The position numbers and the translations under genes were made by a program. A DNA stretch of 44,980 nt from Chitinophagaceae bacterium (GTDB lineage Bacteria; Bacteroidota; Bacteroidia; Chitinophagales; Chitinophagaceae), in assembly GCA_004322015.1 (NCBI GenBank), contig SCQT01000032.1, positions 1 through 44,980 of the forward strand. The letters are read 5' to 3'. Below are positions 15,298 through 24,465 of the stretch, piece after piece. Each line of letters starts with the position of its first letter. The first letter of the stretch is position 1. The notes beneath the pieces are model-generated. The model ran no database searches and was not told where the DNA came from. It saw only the letters and a list, made by a program, of their open reading frames with translations.

Positions 15298-16448
15298 ACA
15301 ACTTAATAGAATTATTAAAATACGGGCAAAGCTATTGGTTAGATAATCTGACGCGTACAAAAATAACCAGTGGCGAAATTGCAAAACGGGTAAATGAACA
15401 GGGTTTACGCGGCATTACTTCTAATCCCAGTATTTTTCACAAAGCATTTGCTGAGGGAAATGAATATGATGCTCAGATAAAATCTTTGGCAAAAGCCGGA
15501 AAAACAGCCCCGGAAATCTATGATGCGCTCACAGTAAAAGATGTGCAGGATGCATGTGATATACTCATGCCCGTTTATGAAAAGTCCGACGGCACTGATG
15601 GCTTTGTGAGTTTAGAGGTGTCACCCTATTTAGCGCGGGATACGGAAGGAACCATAAAAGAAGCACGCAGGCTGTACAAGATGGTTAATAAAGCTAATTG
15701 TTATATTAAAATACCCGGTACTAAGGAAGGTGTTCCGGCTATTGAGCAAATGCTATATGAGGGTGTTAATATTAATATAACCTTGCTTTTTTCCATTAAA
15801 AGATATGAAGAAGTAGCAAAGGCTTACATCAATGCTGTGAAGCGAAGGATAGAGGAGAAGAAACCTGTTGGCAGGACAGTTTCCGTTGCCAGCTTTTTCC
15901 TCAGCAGGATAGACGTACTGGTAGATCAGACGTTGAATCAATATAATATCCCTGTTTTTCAAAAAAAGAAACCCAAACCCGAATCATTATTTGGTAAGAC
16001 GGGTATAGCCAGCGCCAAATTAGCCTACCAGCGCTATAAGCAATTATTTGAAGGGAGGAAATGGGAAAAATTTGCAAAAGCTGGCGCACATGTACAGCGG
16101 TTATTATGGGCAAGTACCAGCACGAAAGATCCCAAATTCAGCGATGTGATGTATGTAGATGCCCTGATAGGTCCCGAAACGGTGAACACTTTGCCGGATA
16201 AAACTATTGATGCCTTTTCGGATCATGGGAAATTGAAAAAAAATGCCATTGAAGATAATTTAAATAAAGCAGAACAGGTCTTCAGTGATCTGAAGCATTT
16301 TGATATTGATATAGATTTCATCACCCGGCAGTTGGAATATGAAGGAGTTCAAAAGTTCATTGATGCGTATGACGATTTGATGAAAGGGTTAGCGGCTAAG
16401 AGGAAAAAGTTTGCGGAAGCAGCGCAATTGGAGAAAGTCAACGGATAG
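15294..16448 (+). CDS. tal: transaldolase (long, about 380-residue subfamily)
   Basis: Transaldolase moves a three-carbon unit between sedoheptulose 7-phosphate and glyceraldehyde 3-phosphate. Family evidence: YWLDNLTR with Asp17, GLRGITSNPSIFHKA, VSLEVSPYLARDT, the Schiff-base strand NCYIKIPGTKEG with Lys139, GVNINITLLFS, SVASFFLSRIDVLVD and RLLWASTSTKDPKF. At 384 residues it belongs to the longer type found in mycobacteria, cyanobacteria and Bacteroidota rather than the 220-residue fructose-6-phosphate aldolase-like type. It is translationally coupled to transketolase (4-bp overlap), completing the non-oxidative pentose-phosphate pair. Confidence 0.95.
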   Translation: MNNLIELLKYGQSYWLDNLTRTKITSGEIAKRVNEQGLRGITSNPSIFHKAFAEGNEYDAQIKSLAKAGKTAPEIYDALTVKDVQDACDILMPVYEKSDGTDGFVSLEVSPYLARDTEGTIKEARRLYKMVNKANCYIKIPGTKEGVPAIEQMLYEGVNINITLLFSIKRYEEVAKAYINAVKRRIEEKKPVGRTVSVASFFLSRIDVLVDQTLNQYNIPVFQKKKPKPESLFGKTGIASAKLAYQRYKQLFEGRKWEKFAKAGAHVQRLLWASTSTKDPKFSDVMYVDALIGPETVNTLPDKTIDAFSDHGKLKKNAIEDNLNKAEQVFSDLKHFDIDIDFITRQLEYEGVQKFIDAYDDLMKGLAAKRKKFAEAAQLEKVNG

Positions 16449-16770
16449 CAACGATATTTACCGGATGACAGCGGAGATGATGCGAGCAAAAAATAAATGT
16501 GATGCCAGAGAAGGATTGGAAAAATGATCCGGAATTTGAACCGTTTAAATCTTAGAATGTTAATAAAAGGATCGTATATCATGCAATCCTTTTTTTATAC
16601 ATCTTATAATCGGGATGCAAGATTAAAAGATATAGTAACAGGAAGGCATATATCAATTTTGAATATTAACTGATGGCTTATTGAAAAAAATATATTTTTA
16701 TCTTTTTTTATTAGTTTTGTTATTTTTATTTCTTACCTTGCAGTGCCAAAGAATTTAAAGTCAGTCAAAT
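16449..16770 (+). other. intergenic region between tal and nuoA
   Basis: This 322-bp stretch has no convincing gene. A 17-codon frame at 16502 (MPEKDWKNDPEFEPF...) is too short to support. It holds a terminator-like hairpin and then very AT-rich DNA with T-runs up to nuoA. TTTTG at 16715-16719 and TACCTTG at 16734-16740 are poor matches to the Bacteroidota -33/-7 pair, with a spacer of only 14 nt. The nuo promoter must lie here, but I cannot place it with confidence. Confidence 0.5.
16565..16596 (+). terminator. probable rho-independent terminator after tal
   Basis: AAAAGGAT (16565-16572) pairs with ATCCTTTT (16586-16593) around a 13-nt loop, followed by more T residues. It lies about 115 bp after the transaldolase stop and separates the tkt-tal unit from the nuo operon. 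Confidence 0.65.
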
Positions 16771-17190
16771 ATGCCTCCTTCTTCATATCCAACCTTATGG
16801 CCTTTTTTAGTGTATGGAATTTTAGTGGTATTGCTGACCGGCGGAATGTTGCTTGCTTCTTACTTTCTTGGTGAACGTCATCAGGAAAAGGAAACGGATG
16901 AAGTATATGAAGCAGGTATTACTGCTACAGGAACCGCCAGGTTTCTTTTCCCTGTGCATTTTTATCTGATCGCCATGTTTTTTGTGATCTTCGACCTGGA
17001 GGCGGTTTTTATCATTTCTTGGGCGATCGCTATCCGGCCTTTGGGATGGACGGGTTATGTAGCTATTGTGATTTTTATTGTCGTATTAGTGGCCGTTTTA
17101 ATTTATGAATGGCGTATAGGAGCGCTCAATTTTGGTCCTGAAGGAAAGAAAATATTGCGTGCATACAAACGTAAAATTAAAAAGAGTTAA
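16771..17190 (+). CDS. nuoA: NADH-quinone oxidoreductase subunit A
   Basis: Complex I membrane subunit (139 residues, three helices near 13-33, 65-90 and 97-120) at the junction with the quinone site. The loop reads [18 protein letters not shown] and helix 2 is [18 protein letters not shown] with the conserved acidic pair. The protein ends with the [13 protein letters not shown] tail. The loop has E-A-G rather than the mitochondrial E-C-G. Loop and tail resemble E. coli NuoA, including R-I-G-A-L, more than the ND3-like form. It is the first gene of the operon; nuoB begins 5 bp after its stop. Confidence 0.97.
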   Translation: MPPSSYPTLWPFLVYGILVVLLTGGMLLASYFLGERHQEKETDEVYEAGITATGTARFLFPVHFYLIAMFFVIFDLEAVFIISWAIAIRPLGWTGYVAIVIFIVVLVAVLIYEWRIGALNFGPEGKKILRAYKRKIKKS

Positions 17191-17195
17191 TCATA

Positions 17196-17834
17196 ATGAA
17201 GTGGTGGACAAGTAAAATAACCAATCCTACGATAACAACGGCGGGTAGTGGTTCGTTTGAAGAGACAGTGCAGAAATCCGTCGTACTTACCAGGATGGAA
17301 GATCTTATAGCCTGGGGACGAAAAAACTCTATCTGGCCTTTTAATTTCGGTTTGTCCTGTTGCTATGTGGAAATGGCTACGAGTATTACAAGCAAATACG
17401 ACATTGCACGTTTCGGGGCAGAAGTGATCCGGGGAACGCCCAGGGAAGCAGATATGATGATAGTGGCCGGAACGGTATTTATAAAAATGGCCCCTGTAAT
17501 CAAACGGTTGTACGAGCAAATGATGGCTCCACGCTGGGTTATCTCCATGGGATCCTGTGCGAATTCGGGTGGTATGTACGACATCTATAGTGTAGTACAG
17601 GGAGTAGATAAATTTATGCCTGTAGATGTATATGTGCCGGGCTGTCCTCCTCGTCCTGATGCCTTCCTGGAAGGAATATTATTGCTCAGAGAACAGGTTG
17701 GAAAAGAAAAGAGGCCTTTGGGATGGACCATAGGCGATCAGGGAATTATAAAACCGGAAAAGGTATCTATGCGCGATCTGAAGAGAGAAGAAAGGATGAA
17801 AATGACAGAGATAAGGCCACCGGATGAAGTGTGA
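17196..17834 (+). CDS. nuoB: NADH-quinone oxidoreductase subunit B (cluster N2)
   Basis: This 212-residue peripheral-arm subunit carries the terminal 4Fe-4S cluster N2 next to the quinone pocket. The ligands are the tandem Cys55-Cys56 ([10 protein letters not shown]), Cys121 (MGSCANSGG) and Cys150 (PGCPPRP). [20 protein letters not shown] and [16 protein letters not shown] closely resemble E. coli NuoB as I recall it, and the protein ends R-P-P-D-E-V like that enzyme's R-T-P-D-E-I. This supports an enterobacterial-type complex. A 135-bp repeat-filled gap separates it from nuoCD. Confidence 0.97.
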   Translation: MKWWTSKITNPTITTAGSGSFEETVQKSVVLTRMEDLIAWGRKNSIWPFNFGLSCCYVEMATSITSKYDIARFGAEVIRGTPREADMMIVAGTVFIKMAPVIKRLYEQMMAPRWVISMGSCANSGGMYDIYSVVQGVDKFMPVDVYVPGCPPRPDAFLEGILLLREQVGKEKRPLGWTIGDQGIIKPEKVSMRDLKREERMKMTEIRPPDEV

Positions 17835-17969
17835 TTTGTGATCTCTGATGTCTGATTTTTTGATCTGTGATCTGATGAACAAATAATGAATAACAAACCA
17901 TCAATAATCAATATTCAATCACTGACTTTCGGTATTAACTAAATAACTAATAACCAGTAACAAGCAATC
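17835..17969 (+). repeat. low-complexity word repeats in the nuoB-nuoCD gap
   Basis: The first 45 bases are irregular repeats of TGAT/CTGAT words (for example GATCTCTGATGTCTGATTT). The next part is G-poor A/C/T words such as CAATAATCAATATTCAATC and AACTAAATAACTAATAACC. GATGTCTGATTT at 17847-17858 is repeated exactly at 132-143 of the window. No gene or terminator is visible. Confidence 0.55.
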
Positions 17970-19718
17970 ATGTCCGGAACAGACGATATTGTTTCTGCTT
18001 TACAAAATGGATTTGGAGCAGGTTTTCTTAAGCTTCAAAATACGAAAGACGAATTTCCTACCTGCTGGATATCAGGAGATTGCATTATAGAAGTACTGTC
18101 CTTTTTAAAAAATACTGTTGACCGTCCCTTTAAAATGTTACATGACCTGAGCGCTATTGACGAGCAGGCAAGAAATTATCGTGGAGGTCAGCCGGACAGC
18201 CGTTTTACTATTGTTTATACTTTGCTTTCTTTTGAGAGAAATAGTTTTATCAGGTTAAAGGTGCCTTTGATTTCTGAAAAGCCTTCTGTAAAAACCGCCA
18301 CAAATATATGGAGTTCCGCTAATTGGTATGAACGCGAAGTATATGATATGTTCGGCGTGCATTTCGACGGGCATCCTTACCTGAAAAGAATATTAATGCC
18401 TGAAAGCTGGAAGGGGCATCCCTTACAAAAATGTCACCCGGCCAGGGCTACGGAAATGGGTCCTTTTCAATTGCCTGAAGATAAGCAGGAAGAAGAACAG
18501 GCTTTGCTGCAGTTTAAACCTGAAGAATGGGGATTGGATCAGGTTTCGGGGGATGATGAACTGATGTTTCTCAATCTGGGCCCTCAGCATCCGGGCACCC
18601 ATGGCGTATTGAGACTGGTATTGCAACTGGATGGCGAGCATATCGTCAATGTCGTTCCTGACATAGGCTTCCATCACCGTGGTGCGGAGAAAATGGCAGA
18701 AAGGCAATCATGGCACACCTATATCCCCTATACAGACCGTGTAGAGTATTTGGGTGGCGTAATGAATAATTTCCCTTATGTGATGGCAGTGGAAAAGTTG
18801 GCAGGAATAGAAGTCCCGCCACGTGCCCAGGTTATCCGGATCATGATGAGTGAGTTATTCCGTATTTCGAGCCATCTGGTTTGGTACGGCACGTTCGCGC
18901 AGGATCTGGGAATGATGACGCCGGTATTCCTGACATTTTATGACCGTGAAAAAATTTTTGACATAGTGTCTGCCGTTTGCGGAGACCGCATGCACCCCAA
19001 TTGGTTCCGCATCGGAGGAGTGACACAAGATCTTCCTAAAGGATGGGATACGATGATCAGAGATTTCCTGGATTATTTCCCTAAGCAACTGAAGTTGTAT
19101 GATAAAATGGTGATGAAGAACAGCCTGTTCAAAGCACGTACGGTGGGGATCGGCGTATATACTACAGAAGAAGCCATTGACTGGGGTATTACCGGCCCCG
19201 GATTGCGCGCTACAGGATTTGAATGGGATTTCAGGAAAAAACAACCTTATTCCGGATTTGAGAATTTTGAATTCGATATCCCGACGGGGGAAAATGGGGA
19301 TTGTTATGATCGTGCATGGGTGAGGGTGGAAGAAATGCGGCAGAGCCTGCGGATTATTGAGCAATGTCTGAAAAACATGCCGGAAGGAGATTATAAATCA
19401 TCTCATCCGGTAACGACCCCCCCCCGAAAAGAAAAGACAATGTATGATATTGAAACATTGATCAATCATTTTCTGAACGTAACCTGGGGGCCTGTCATTC
19501 CGCCTAATGAAGCGATATTCGGAGTGGAAGCTACCAAAGGGTATAATAGTTATTATTTAATCAGCGATGGAAGCACTACATCCTATCGTACAAGGATCAG
19601 GACTCCCTCATTTCCTCATTTACAATTTGTGCCATATATTAGTAGGGGATATACCATACCTGATTTAATGGCTATTTTAGGAAGTGTGGATTATGTATTG
19701 TCGGATGTGGACAGATAA
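17970..19718 (+). CDS. nuoCD: fused NADH-quinone oxidoreductase subunits C and D
   Basis: A single 582-residue chain joins NuoC (30-kDa subunit, about residues 1-175, with [19 protein letters not shown] and [15 protein letters not shown]) to NuoD (49-kDa subunit, from about 192). A charged linker ([11 protein letters not shown]) lies between. NuoD features are [17 protein letters not shown], the quinone-site [26 protein letters not shown] and the C-terminal [12 protein letters not shown]. Most bacteria keep nuoC and nuoD separate; fusion is typical of E. coli-type operons. A run of nine cytosines at 19417-19425 encodes part of T-T-P-P-R and could slip. nuoE begins 11 bp after the stop. Confidence 0.97.
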   Translation: MSGTDDIVSALQNGFGAGFLKLQNTKDEFPTCWISGDCIIEVLSFLKNTVDRPFKMLHDLSAIDEQARNYRGGQPDSRFTIVYTLLSFERNSFIRLKVPLISEKPSVKTATNIWSSANWYEREVYDMFGVHFDGHPYLKRILMPESWKGHPLQKCHPARATEMGPFQLPEDKQEEEQALLQFKPEEWGLDQVSGDDELMFLNLGPQHPGTHGVLRLVLQLDGEHIVNVVPDIGFHHRGAEKMAERQSWHTYIPYTDRVEYLGGVMNNFPYVMAVEKLAGIEVPPRAQVIRIMMSELFRISSHLVWYGTFAQDLGMMTPVFLTFYDREKIFDIVSAVCGDRMHPNWFRIGGVTQDLPKGWDTMIRDFLDYFPKQLKLYDKMVMKNSLFKARTVGIGVYTTEEAIDWGITGPGLRATGFEWDFRKKQPYSGFENFEFDIPTGENGDCYDRAWVRVEEMRQSLRIIEQCLKNMPEGDYKSSHPVTTPPRKEKTMYDIETLINHFLNVTWGPVIPPNEAIFGVEATKGYNSYYLISDGSTTSYRTRIRTPSFPHLQFVPYISRGYTIPDLMAILGSVDYVLSDVDR

Positions 19719-19729
19719 TATTTTTTACA

Positions 19730-20209
19730 ATGGCTGAAACAAAAGTAATACCGGACCAGGCAATAAAAGAAATCACAGAACTTTTTCATCATGTGCCCAA
19801 GAAGAGTGCCACATGTATTGAAGCGCTGAAGATTGTGCAGAATCATAACCGATGGGTTTCAGATGATGCTGTGAAGGAACTGGCTACCTTGCTGGAAATG
19901 TCACCGGATGAAATTGACGGAGTGGCTACATTCTATAATATTATTTTTAGGCAACCTGTGGGAAGACATGTTATTCATTTATGCAACAGTGTCAGTTGTT
20001 ATATTTTAGGATACGAAAAGATTGAAGATCATATAAAAAATAAACTGAAAATAGGATTTGGAGAAACGACGCCCGATAAACGTTTTACATTTCTGCCTAT
20101 TCCGTGTCTCGGTACCTGTGATCATGCTCCGGCAATGATCATTGATGAAGATCTATACCGGGATCTGACACCGCAGAAAATAGACGACATACTGGAAAGA
20201 TATCAGTAG
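19730..20209 (+). CDS. nuoE: NADH-quinone oxidoreductase subunit E (2Fe-2S, cluster N1a)
   Basis: This 159-residue thioredoxin-fold subunit of the NADH-input module holds cluster N1a with Cys85, Cys90, Cys126 and Cys130 (CNSVSC and PCLGTC, spacing C-x4-C-x35-C-x3-C). GVATFYNIIFRQPVGRH is the typical segment before the first pair. The length is close to the E. coli subunit. It works with NuoF and NuoG to pass electrons from NADH to the main chain. It is close to nuoCD, but a 213-bp gap full of tandem repeats follows before nuoF. Confidence 0.97.
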   Translation: MAETKVIPDQAIKEITELFHHVPKKSATCIEALKIVQNHNRWVSDDAVKELATLLEMSPDEIDGVATFYNIIFRQPVGRHVIHLCNSVSCYILGYEKIEDHIKNKLKIGFGETTPDKRFTFLPIPCLGTCDHAPAMIIDEDLYRDLTPQKIDDILERYQ

Positions 20210-20254
20210 GCAGGAAGCAGCGACAGTTGGCAGTTGGCAAAAAAACGAATAATA

Positions 20255-20296
20255 ATCAATGCTCAACGTTCAATGCTCAAAGTTCAATGCTCAAAG
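20255..20296 (+). repeat. tandem 14-bp repeat, three copies, nuoE-nuoF gap
   Basis: Three adjacent 14-base units lie at 20255-20268, 20269-20282 and 20283-20296. The consensus is TTCAATGCTCAAAG; copies 2 and 3 are identical and copy 1 differs at two positions. The 14-bp period is not a multiple of three, and no reading frame is supported. Confidence 0.85.
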
Positions 20297-20367
20297 TCTA
20301 ATCCGGTGAAATAGTTAACAGAAAATCCAAAGTATTTAAACAATTATCTGTATATGCGATAACCATC

Positions 20368-20410
20368 AAACCATCAAACAATAAACAACAAACCATCAAA
20401 CAATAAACAA
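20368..20410 (+). repeat. tandem 22-bp-period repeat in a G-free leader before nuoF
   Basis: Two identical 21-base units (AAACCATCAAACAATAAACA plus A) start at 20368 and 20390, one base apart. They lie in a 64-base stretch (20359-20422) with no G at all, directly before the nuoF GTG start. Such a leader would be almost free of secondary structure, perhaps helping ribosome access. Confidence 0.8.
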
Positions 20411-20422
20411 TCAAATCATTAA

Positions 20423-21697
20423 GTGGAAAGGCCTTTAACTGAACATATTAAAAATGACGGCTCTGTACTTTCACTGAAAGAATATGAAGCGGCAGGTGGT
20501 TATCAGGCGTTAAGGAAAGCGTTGAAGATGACTCCGCAGGAAGTGATGCAGATGGTAAAGGATTCCAATCTGCGTGGAAGAGGGGGGGCAGGATTCCCGA
20601 CAGGAATGAAATGGAGTTTCGTACCTATGGGTGATCATGCACCTCATCCAAAGTATATAGTGGCTAACGGAGATGAAATGGAACCGGGGACGTTTAAGGA
20701 TCGCGTGTTGTTGGAGGGTAACCCGCATCAACTGATAGAAGGGATGATTATCAGCGCGTATGCTATTCAGGCGGATATCAGCTACATCTTTTTACGTTGG
20801 GCGTACCATGAAGCTGCGAAAAGAGTAAAAAATGCAATTCAGGAAGCTTACGGGGCAGGATACCTGGGGAAGAAAATTGCCGGGAGTGATTATTCTGTGG
20901 AAATGCATCTGCATACGAGCGTGGGCAGATATATGTGTGGGGAAGAAACCGCCTTGCTGAATGCGCTGGAAGGAAAAAGGGCGAACCCAAGAAGCAAGCC
21001 GCCTTTTCCTCAGGTCAGCGGATTGTTCGGCAAACCTACCATTGTAAATAATGTGGAGACGTTCAGTAATATTGCGCATATCATAGATAAAGGTGTGGAA
21101 TGGTATAAAGCATTGAGTAAATCGCCGGATGGGGGTGGAACGAAGCTTTATGGCGTAAGCGGTCACGTAAAGAAACCTGCTATCTGGGAATTGCCATTAG
21201 GGGTATCTTTGAGGGAACTGATAGAAGAACATGCAGGCGGTATGATGGATGGATATAAATTTCGTGCGGCTTTGCCGGGGGGGGCATCTACTGATTTTCT
21301 GACAGAAGAACATTTGGATGTGGCTATGGATTTTACGAATACAATGAAAGCGGGTAGCAGGATGGGAACCGGGACAGTGATCGTATTGGATGATAAAACC
21401 TGCCCTGTTGGAATGGTATTCAACCTGGAGAAGTTTTTTGCTCAGGAGTCATGCGGATGGTGTACACCCTGCAGGGAAGGCTTGCCCTGGACTGCTAAGA
21501 TATTAGATGCAATTGAACACGGCAGAGGGATGATGAATCAGTTGGATATTTTATCGTTTGAAACCGTTTATATGGCACCCGGCAACACCTTTTGCGCATT
21601 AGCGCCCGGCGCTATGGAACCGTTACAAAGCGCATTGAAGTACTTTAGGGAAGATTTTGAGAGACATATTAAAGAACATAAATGCCCCTGGGATTGA
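20423..21697 (+). CDS. nuoF: NADH-quinone oxidoreductase subunit F (NADH/FMN, cluster N3)
   Basis: NuoF binds NADH and FMN and starts electron flow. Evidence over 424 residues: the FMN/NADH loop LRGRGGAGFPTGMKW (50-64), ANGDEMEPGTFKDR, the cluster N3 ligands Cys344, Cys347 and Cys350 (ESCGWCTPCREG) and Cys391 (FCALAPGA). It starts with GTG at 20423; no ATG lies before the conserved PLTEHIKNDGS segment in this frame. The start follows a G-free repeat leader. Two G-runs, seven bases at 20582 and eight at 21277-21284, encode Gly-Gly pairs. nuoG begins 2 bp after the stop. Confidence 0.97.
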   Translation: MERPLTEHIKNDGSVLSLKEYEAAGGYQALRKALKMTPQEVMQMVKDSNLRGRGGAGFPTGMKWSFVPMGDHAPHPKYIVANGDEMEPGTFKDRVLLEGNPHQLIEGMIISAYAIQADISYIFLRWAYHEAAKRVKNAIQEAYGAGYLGKKIAGSDYSVEMHLHTSVGRYMCGEETALLNALEGKRANPRSKPPFPQVSGLFGKPTIVNNVETFSNIAHIIDKGVEWYKALSKSPDGGGTKLYGVSGHVKKPAIWELPLGVSLRELIEEHAGGMMDGYKFRAALPGGASTDFLTEEHLDVAMDFTNTMKAGSRMGTGTVIVLDDKTCPVGMVFNLEKFFAQESCGWCTPCREGLPWTAKILDAIEHGRGMMNQLDILSFETVYMAPGNTFCALAPGAMEPLQSALKYFREDFERHIKEHKCPWD

Positions 21698-21699
21698 TC

Positions 21700-24396
21700 A
21701 TGGCTAAGATATTTGTAGATAACATAGAATATGAGGTGCCTGATGGTAAAAACCTGCTGGAAGTGTGCCTTTCTTTGGGATTTAACCTGACTTATTTCTG
21801 CTGGCATCCGGCTATGCATTCCGTAGGAGCATGTCGTCAATGCGGCGTGGTCAATTTCAAGGATGAAAATGATAAAAGAGGAAGATTGGTGATGGCCTGC
21901 ATGCAGGCAGCTACCAATGGGATCCGGATTTCTATAGAGGATCCGCGGGCACATGCTTTTCGTGCAGGGAATATTGAGGCTTTAATGCTGAACCATCCGC
22001 ATGACTGTCCGGTCTGCGATGAAGGCGGGGAATGCCATTTACAGGACATGACTTTAATGTCAGGGCATAATTACCGGAGAAATACTTTTAAAAAAAGGAC
22101 TCATTACAATCAATACCTGGGTCCGTTCATCAATCATGAGATGAACCGTTGTATTCAATGTTACCGCTGTGTGCGATTTTATAACGATTATGCAGGTGGA
22201 AAGGATTTTGCAGTCTTCGCAGCACATGATGATGTATATTTCGGGAGGCAGGAAGAAGGCGCGCTGGAGAATGAATTCAGCGGAAATTTAGTAGAGGTAT
22301 GCCCTACAGGTGTATTTACGGACAAAGTATTGAGGAAGCATTATACGCGGAAATGGGATTTGACTTCAGCGCCTTCAGTCTGTCACCAATGCTCATTAGG
22401 TTGCAATATACTGGCAAGCGAACGTTATGGTGGAATACGCAGGATCCTGACCCGTTATAACGGTGATGTAAACGGATATTTCATTTGTGACCGCGGCAGG
22501 TTCGGATATGAATATGCTAACAGCGACAAGCGGATTAAACAGGCTCTGAAAAAATCAGGTAATACTTTGCAGCATTTGAGTAAGGACAGCGCATTACAGG
22601 AAATCAAGGATTTTATTTTTTCAGGAAAGAATATTATAGGAATAGGCTCACCAAGAGCGTCTCTTGAATCCAATTTCATGCTTAAAGAATTAGTTGGTGA
22701 AAATAATTTTTACGGAGGTATTCCTAAGCAGGAGTCTGCTCTGATAAGCCAGGCTATTTCTATTCTTCACCAGGGGAAAGTAAAAACACCTTCGCTTAAA
22801 GAAGTAGAAAGCTATGATGCCGTATTGATCCTGGGGGAAGATATTACCAACACTGCACCTATGCTGGCTCTGGCTGTCAGACAGGCAGCTAAAAACAAAC
22901 CGAGGGAAAAAGCGTATGCTTTAAAAATCCCTCATTGGGATGATGCGGCGGTCCGGGAAATAGTGCAGGGTGAAATCGGCCCCGTATATTTATTAACGAC
23001 CCATCATACGAAATTAGATGAGATTTCTACGAAATCACAATATACCACTCCTGACGATATAGCACGGGCTGGTTTTAGCATAGCGCAACAGATCAACCAT
23101 TCACTGCCAACGGTTGACACAGCAGATGATGCAATGCAGGCTTTTGTGGCTGCTGTTGCCCGGGATCTGCTGAATGCGAAAAGGCCTTTGGTGATATCGG
23201 GCACAAGTCTTTTTAGTTCATCTGTCATACAGGCAGCAGCTAATATTGCCTATGCTTTAAAAGACAGTGGAAAGGACGCCGGATTGGTTTATGCAGTTCC
23301 CGAAGTGAATTCCACGGGCATGTCTATGATGGCCTCGAAAGATTTGGATGATGCAATCGCCAGAGCGAATGAAGGAGGAATAGACGCTTTGATCATTACA
23401 GAAAATGATCTTTATTATAGGATTGAAAAAAACAAGGCAGATGATTTTCTTAAAAATTGCGGTCATGTATTGGTATTAGAAAATTTACAGAATGAGACTA
23501 CGGCAAAAGCAGATTATGTATTGCCGGCAGGCACTTTTGCCGAATCCACCGGGACGGTAGTTAATAATGAGGGCAGGGCACAACGCTTTTATCAGGTATA
23601 TAAGCCCTCCAATGATATCTGCAGTAGCTGGGAGTGGCTGAATGAATTCAGAAATTCAGTAAGTGATACCTATGCAGAGAATTTTGATGCGGTAGTGGAT
23701 GAAATGGTGAAAAGATATCCCGATTTACAAAAAGTAAAATTTGCGGCTCCCGATGCTAATTTCAGGAAGGGGACCCAAAAGATACCGCGTGAGACCGCCC
23801 GGTACAGCGGAAGGACAGCGATGCTCGCCAATATCAATGTAAGTGAGCCAAAACCTCCTGTGGATAAGGATTCACCTTTATCATTTACGATGGAAGGCTA
23901 TCAGGGTATTCCGCCGTCTGCGGATATTCCTTTCTTCTGGTCGCCTGGATGGAATTCGGTGCAATCTATCAACAGGTATCAGACAGAAGTCGGCGGATCA
24001 TTACATGGTGGTAATCCGGGAGTCAGGTTATTAGAGCCTTCTGAAGAAAACAAATCCGGTTACTTTGATAAAATACCCGAGAGATTTACAAAGAAAGAAG
24101 GAGAGTGGTGGATCATTCCTTTTTATCATATTTACGGGTCTGACGAATTAAGTGTAAAAGGCCCCGCCCTTGCAGAGAGAATACCGTCTGCATACATTTC
24201 GATGAATGAAAAAGATTTGAATAAAAATAATTTGAGAGAAGGAGACAAAGTAACAATATCCTTCAGTGGAGATAAAATAAATGTTCCGGTCAAGGAGGAG
24301 AATACTTTACCCGATGGTGTAGCGGGTTTACCTAAAGGATTTGAAGGATTAACGGGTGTTCAATTTCCTTTTTGGGGAAAGATAACAAAGGTTTAA
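21700..24396 (+). CDS. nuoG: NADH-quinone oxidoreductase subunit G
   Basis: This is the largest peripheral subunit. An ATG at 21682 lies inside nuoF; the ATG at 21700 gives 898 residues and the family start MAKIFVDN. Cluster ligands are all present: N1b Cys34/45/48/67; N5 His99, Cys103/106/112; N4 Cys151/154/157/201; and the extra N7 site C228-x2-C231-x3-C235-x27-C263, found only in some bacteria. A molybdopterin-oxidoreductase-like domain follows (about 270-700), ending in a dinucleotide-binding-like domain with DLNKNNLREGDKVTISF. These latter folds do not bind molybdenum in complex I. The stop codon lies within a tandem 7-bp repeat. Confidence 0.97.
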   Translation: MAKIFVDNIEYEVPDGKNLLEVCLSLGFNLTYFCWHPAMHSVGACRQCGVVNFKDENDKRGRLVMACMQAATNGIRISIEDPRAHAFRAGNIEALMLNHPHDCPVCDEGGECHLQDMTLMSGHNYRRNTFKKRTHYNQYLGPFINHEMNRCIQCYRCVRFYNDYAGGKDFAVFAAHDDVYFGRQEEGALENEFSGNLVEVCPTGVFTDKVLRKHYTRKWDLTSAPSVCHQCSLGCNILASERYGGIRRILTRYNGDVNGYFICDRGRFGYEYANSDKRIKQALKKSGNTLQHLSKDSALQEIKDFIFSGKNIIGIGSPRASLESNFMLKELVGENNFYGGIPKQESALISQAISILHQGKVKTPSLKEVESYDAVLILGEDITNTAPMLALAVRQAAKNKPREKAYALKIPHWDDAAVREIVQGEIGPVYLLTTHHTKLDEISTKSQYTTPDDIARAGFSIAQQINHSLPTVDTADDAMQAFVAAVARDLLNAKRPLVISGTSLFSSSVIQAAANIAYALKDSGKDAGLVYAVPEVNSTGMSMMASKDLDDAIARANEGGIDALIITENDLYYRIEKNKADDFLKNCGHVLVLENLQNETTAKADYVLPAGTFAESTGTVVNNEGRAQRFYQVYKPSNDICSSWEWLNEFRNSVSDTYAENFDAVVDEMVKRYPDLQKVKFAAPDANFRKGTQKIPRETARYSGRTAMLANINVSEPKPPVDKDSPLSFTMEGYQGIPPSADIPFFWSPGWNSVQSINRYQTEVGGSLHGGNPGVRLLEPSEENKSGYFDKIPERFTKKEGEWWIIPFYHIYGSDELSVKGPALAERIPSAYISMNEKDLNKNNLREGDKVTISFSGDKINVPVKEENTLPDGVAGLPKGFEGLTGVQFPFWGKITKV

Positions 24397-24424
24397 GGTT
24401 TAAGGTTTGAAGTTTAATGTTTAA
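24390..24424 (+). repeat. tandem 7-bp repeat (GGTTTAA, five copies) covering the nuoG stop codon
   Basis: Units are GGTTTAA, GGTTTAA, GGTTTGA, AGTTTAA and TGTTTAA, exactly seven bases apart. The first unit supplies the last coding bases and the TAA stop (24394-24396) of nuoG. Because seven is not a multiple of three, changes in copy number would leave the first stop intact but change the spacing to nuoH. Confidence 0.85.
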
Positions 24425-24465
24425 TGTTGGCTTTATATAATGTAAATTTAATATTAAGTGTTTTA

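Noticed and set aside
16502-16555. 17-codon frame between tal and nuoA
   Set aside because: Too short, no ribosome-binding site, no recognisable similarity.
18855-19364. Long 169-codon antisense frame within nuoCD
   Set aside because: It is fully covered by a conserved subunit gene on the other strand; its His/Phe/Pro-rich translation is typical of a shadow frame.
20255-20410. Possible CRISPR array in the nuoE-nuoF gap
   Set aside because: The units are directly tandem with no unique spacers, and no cas gene is present.
24390-24424. Telomere-like GGTTTAA repeat, hinting at a chromosome end
   Set aside because: Only five degenerate copies inside an operon; simple tandem slippage explains it.
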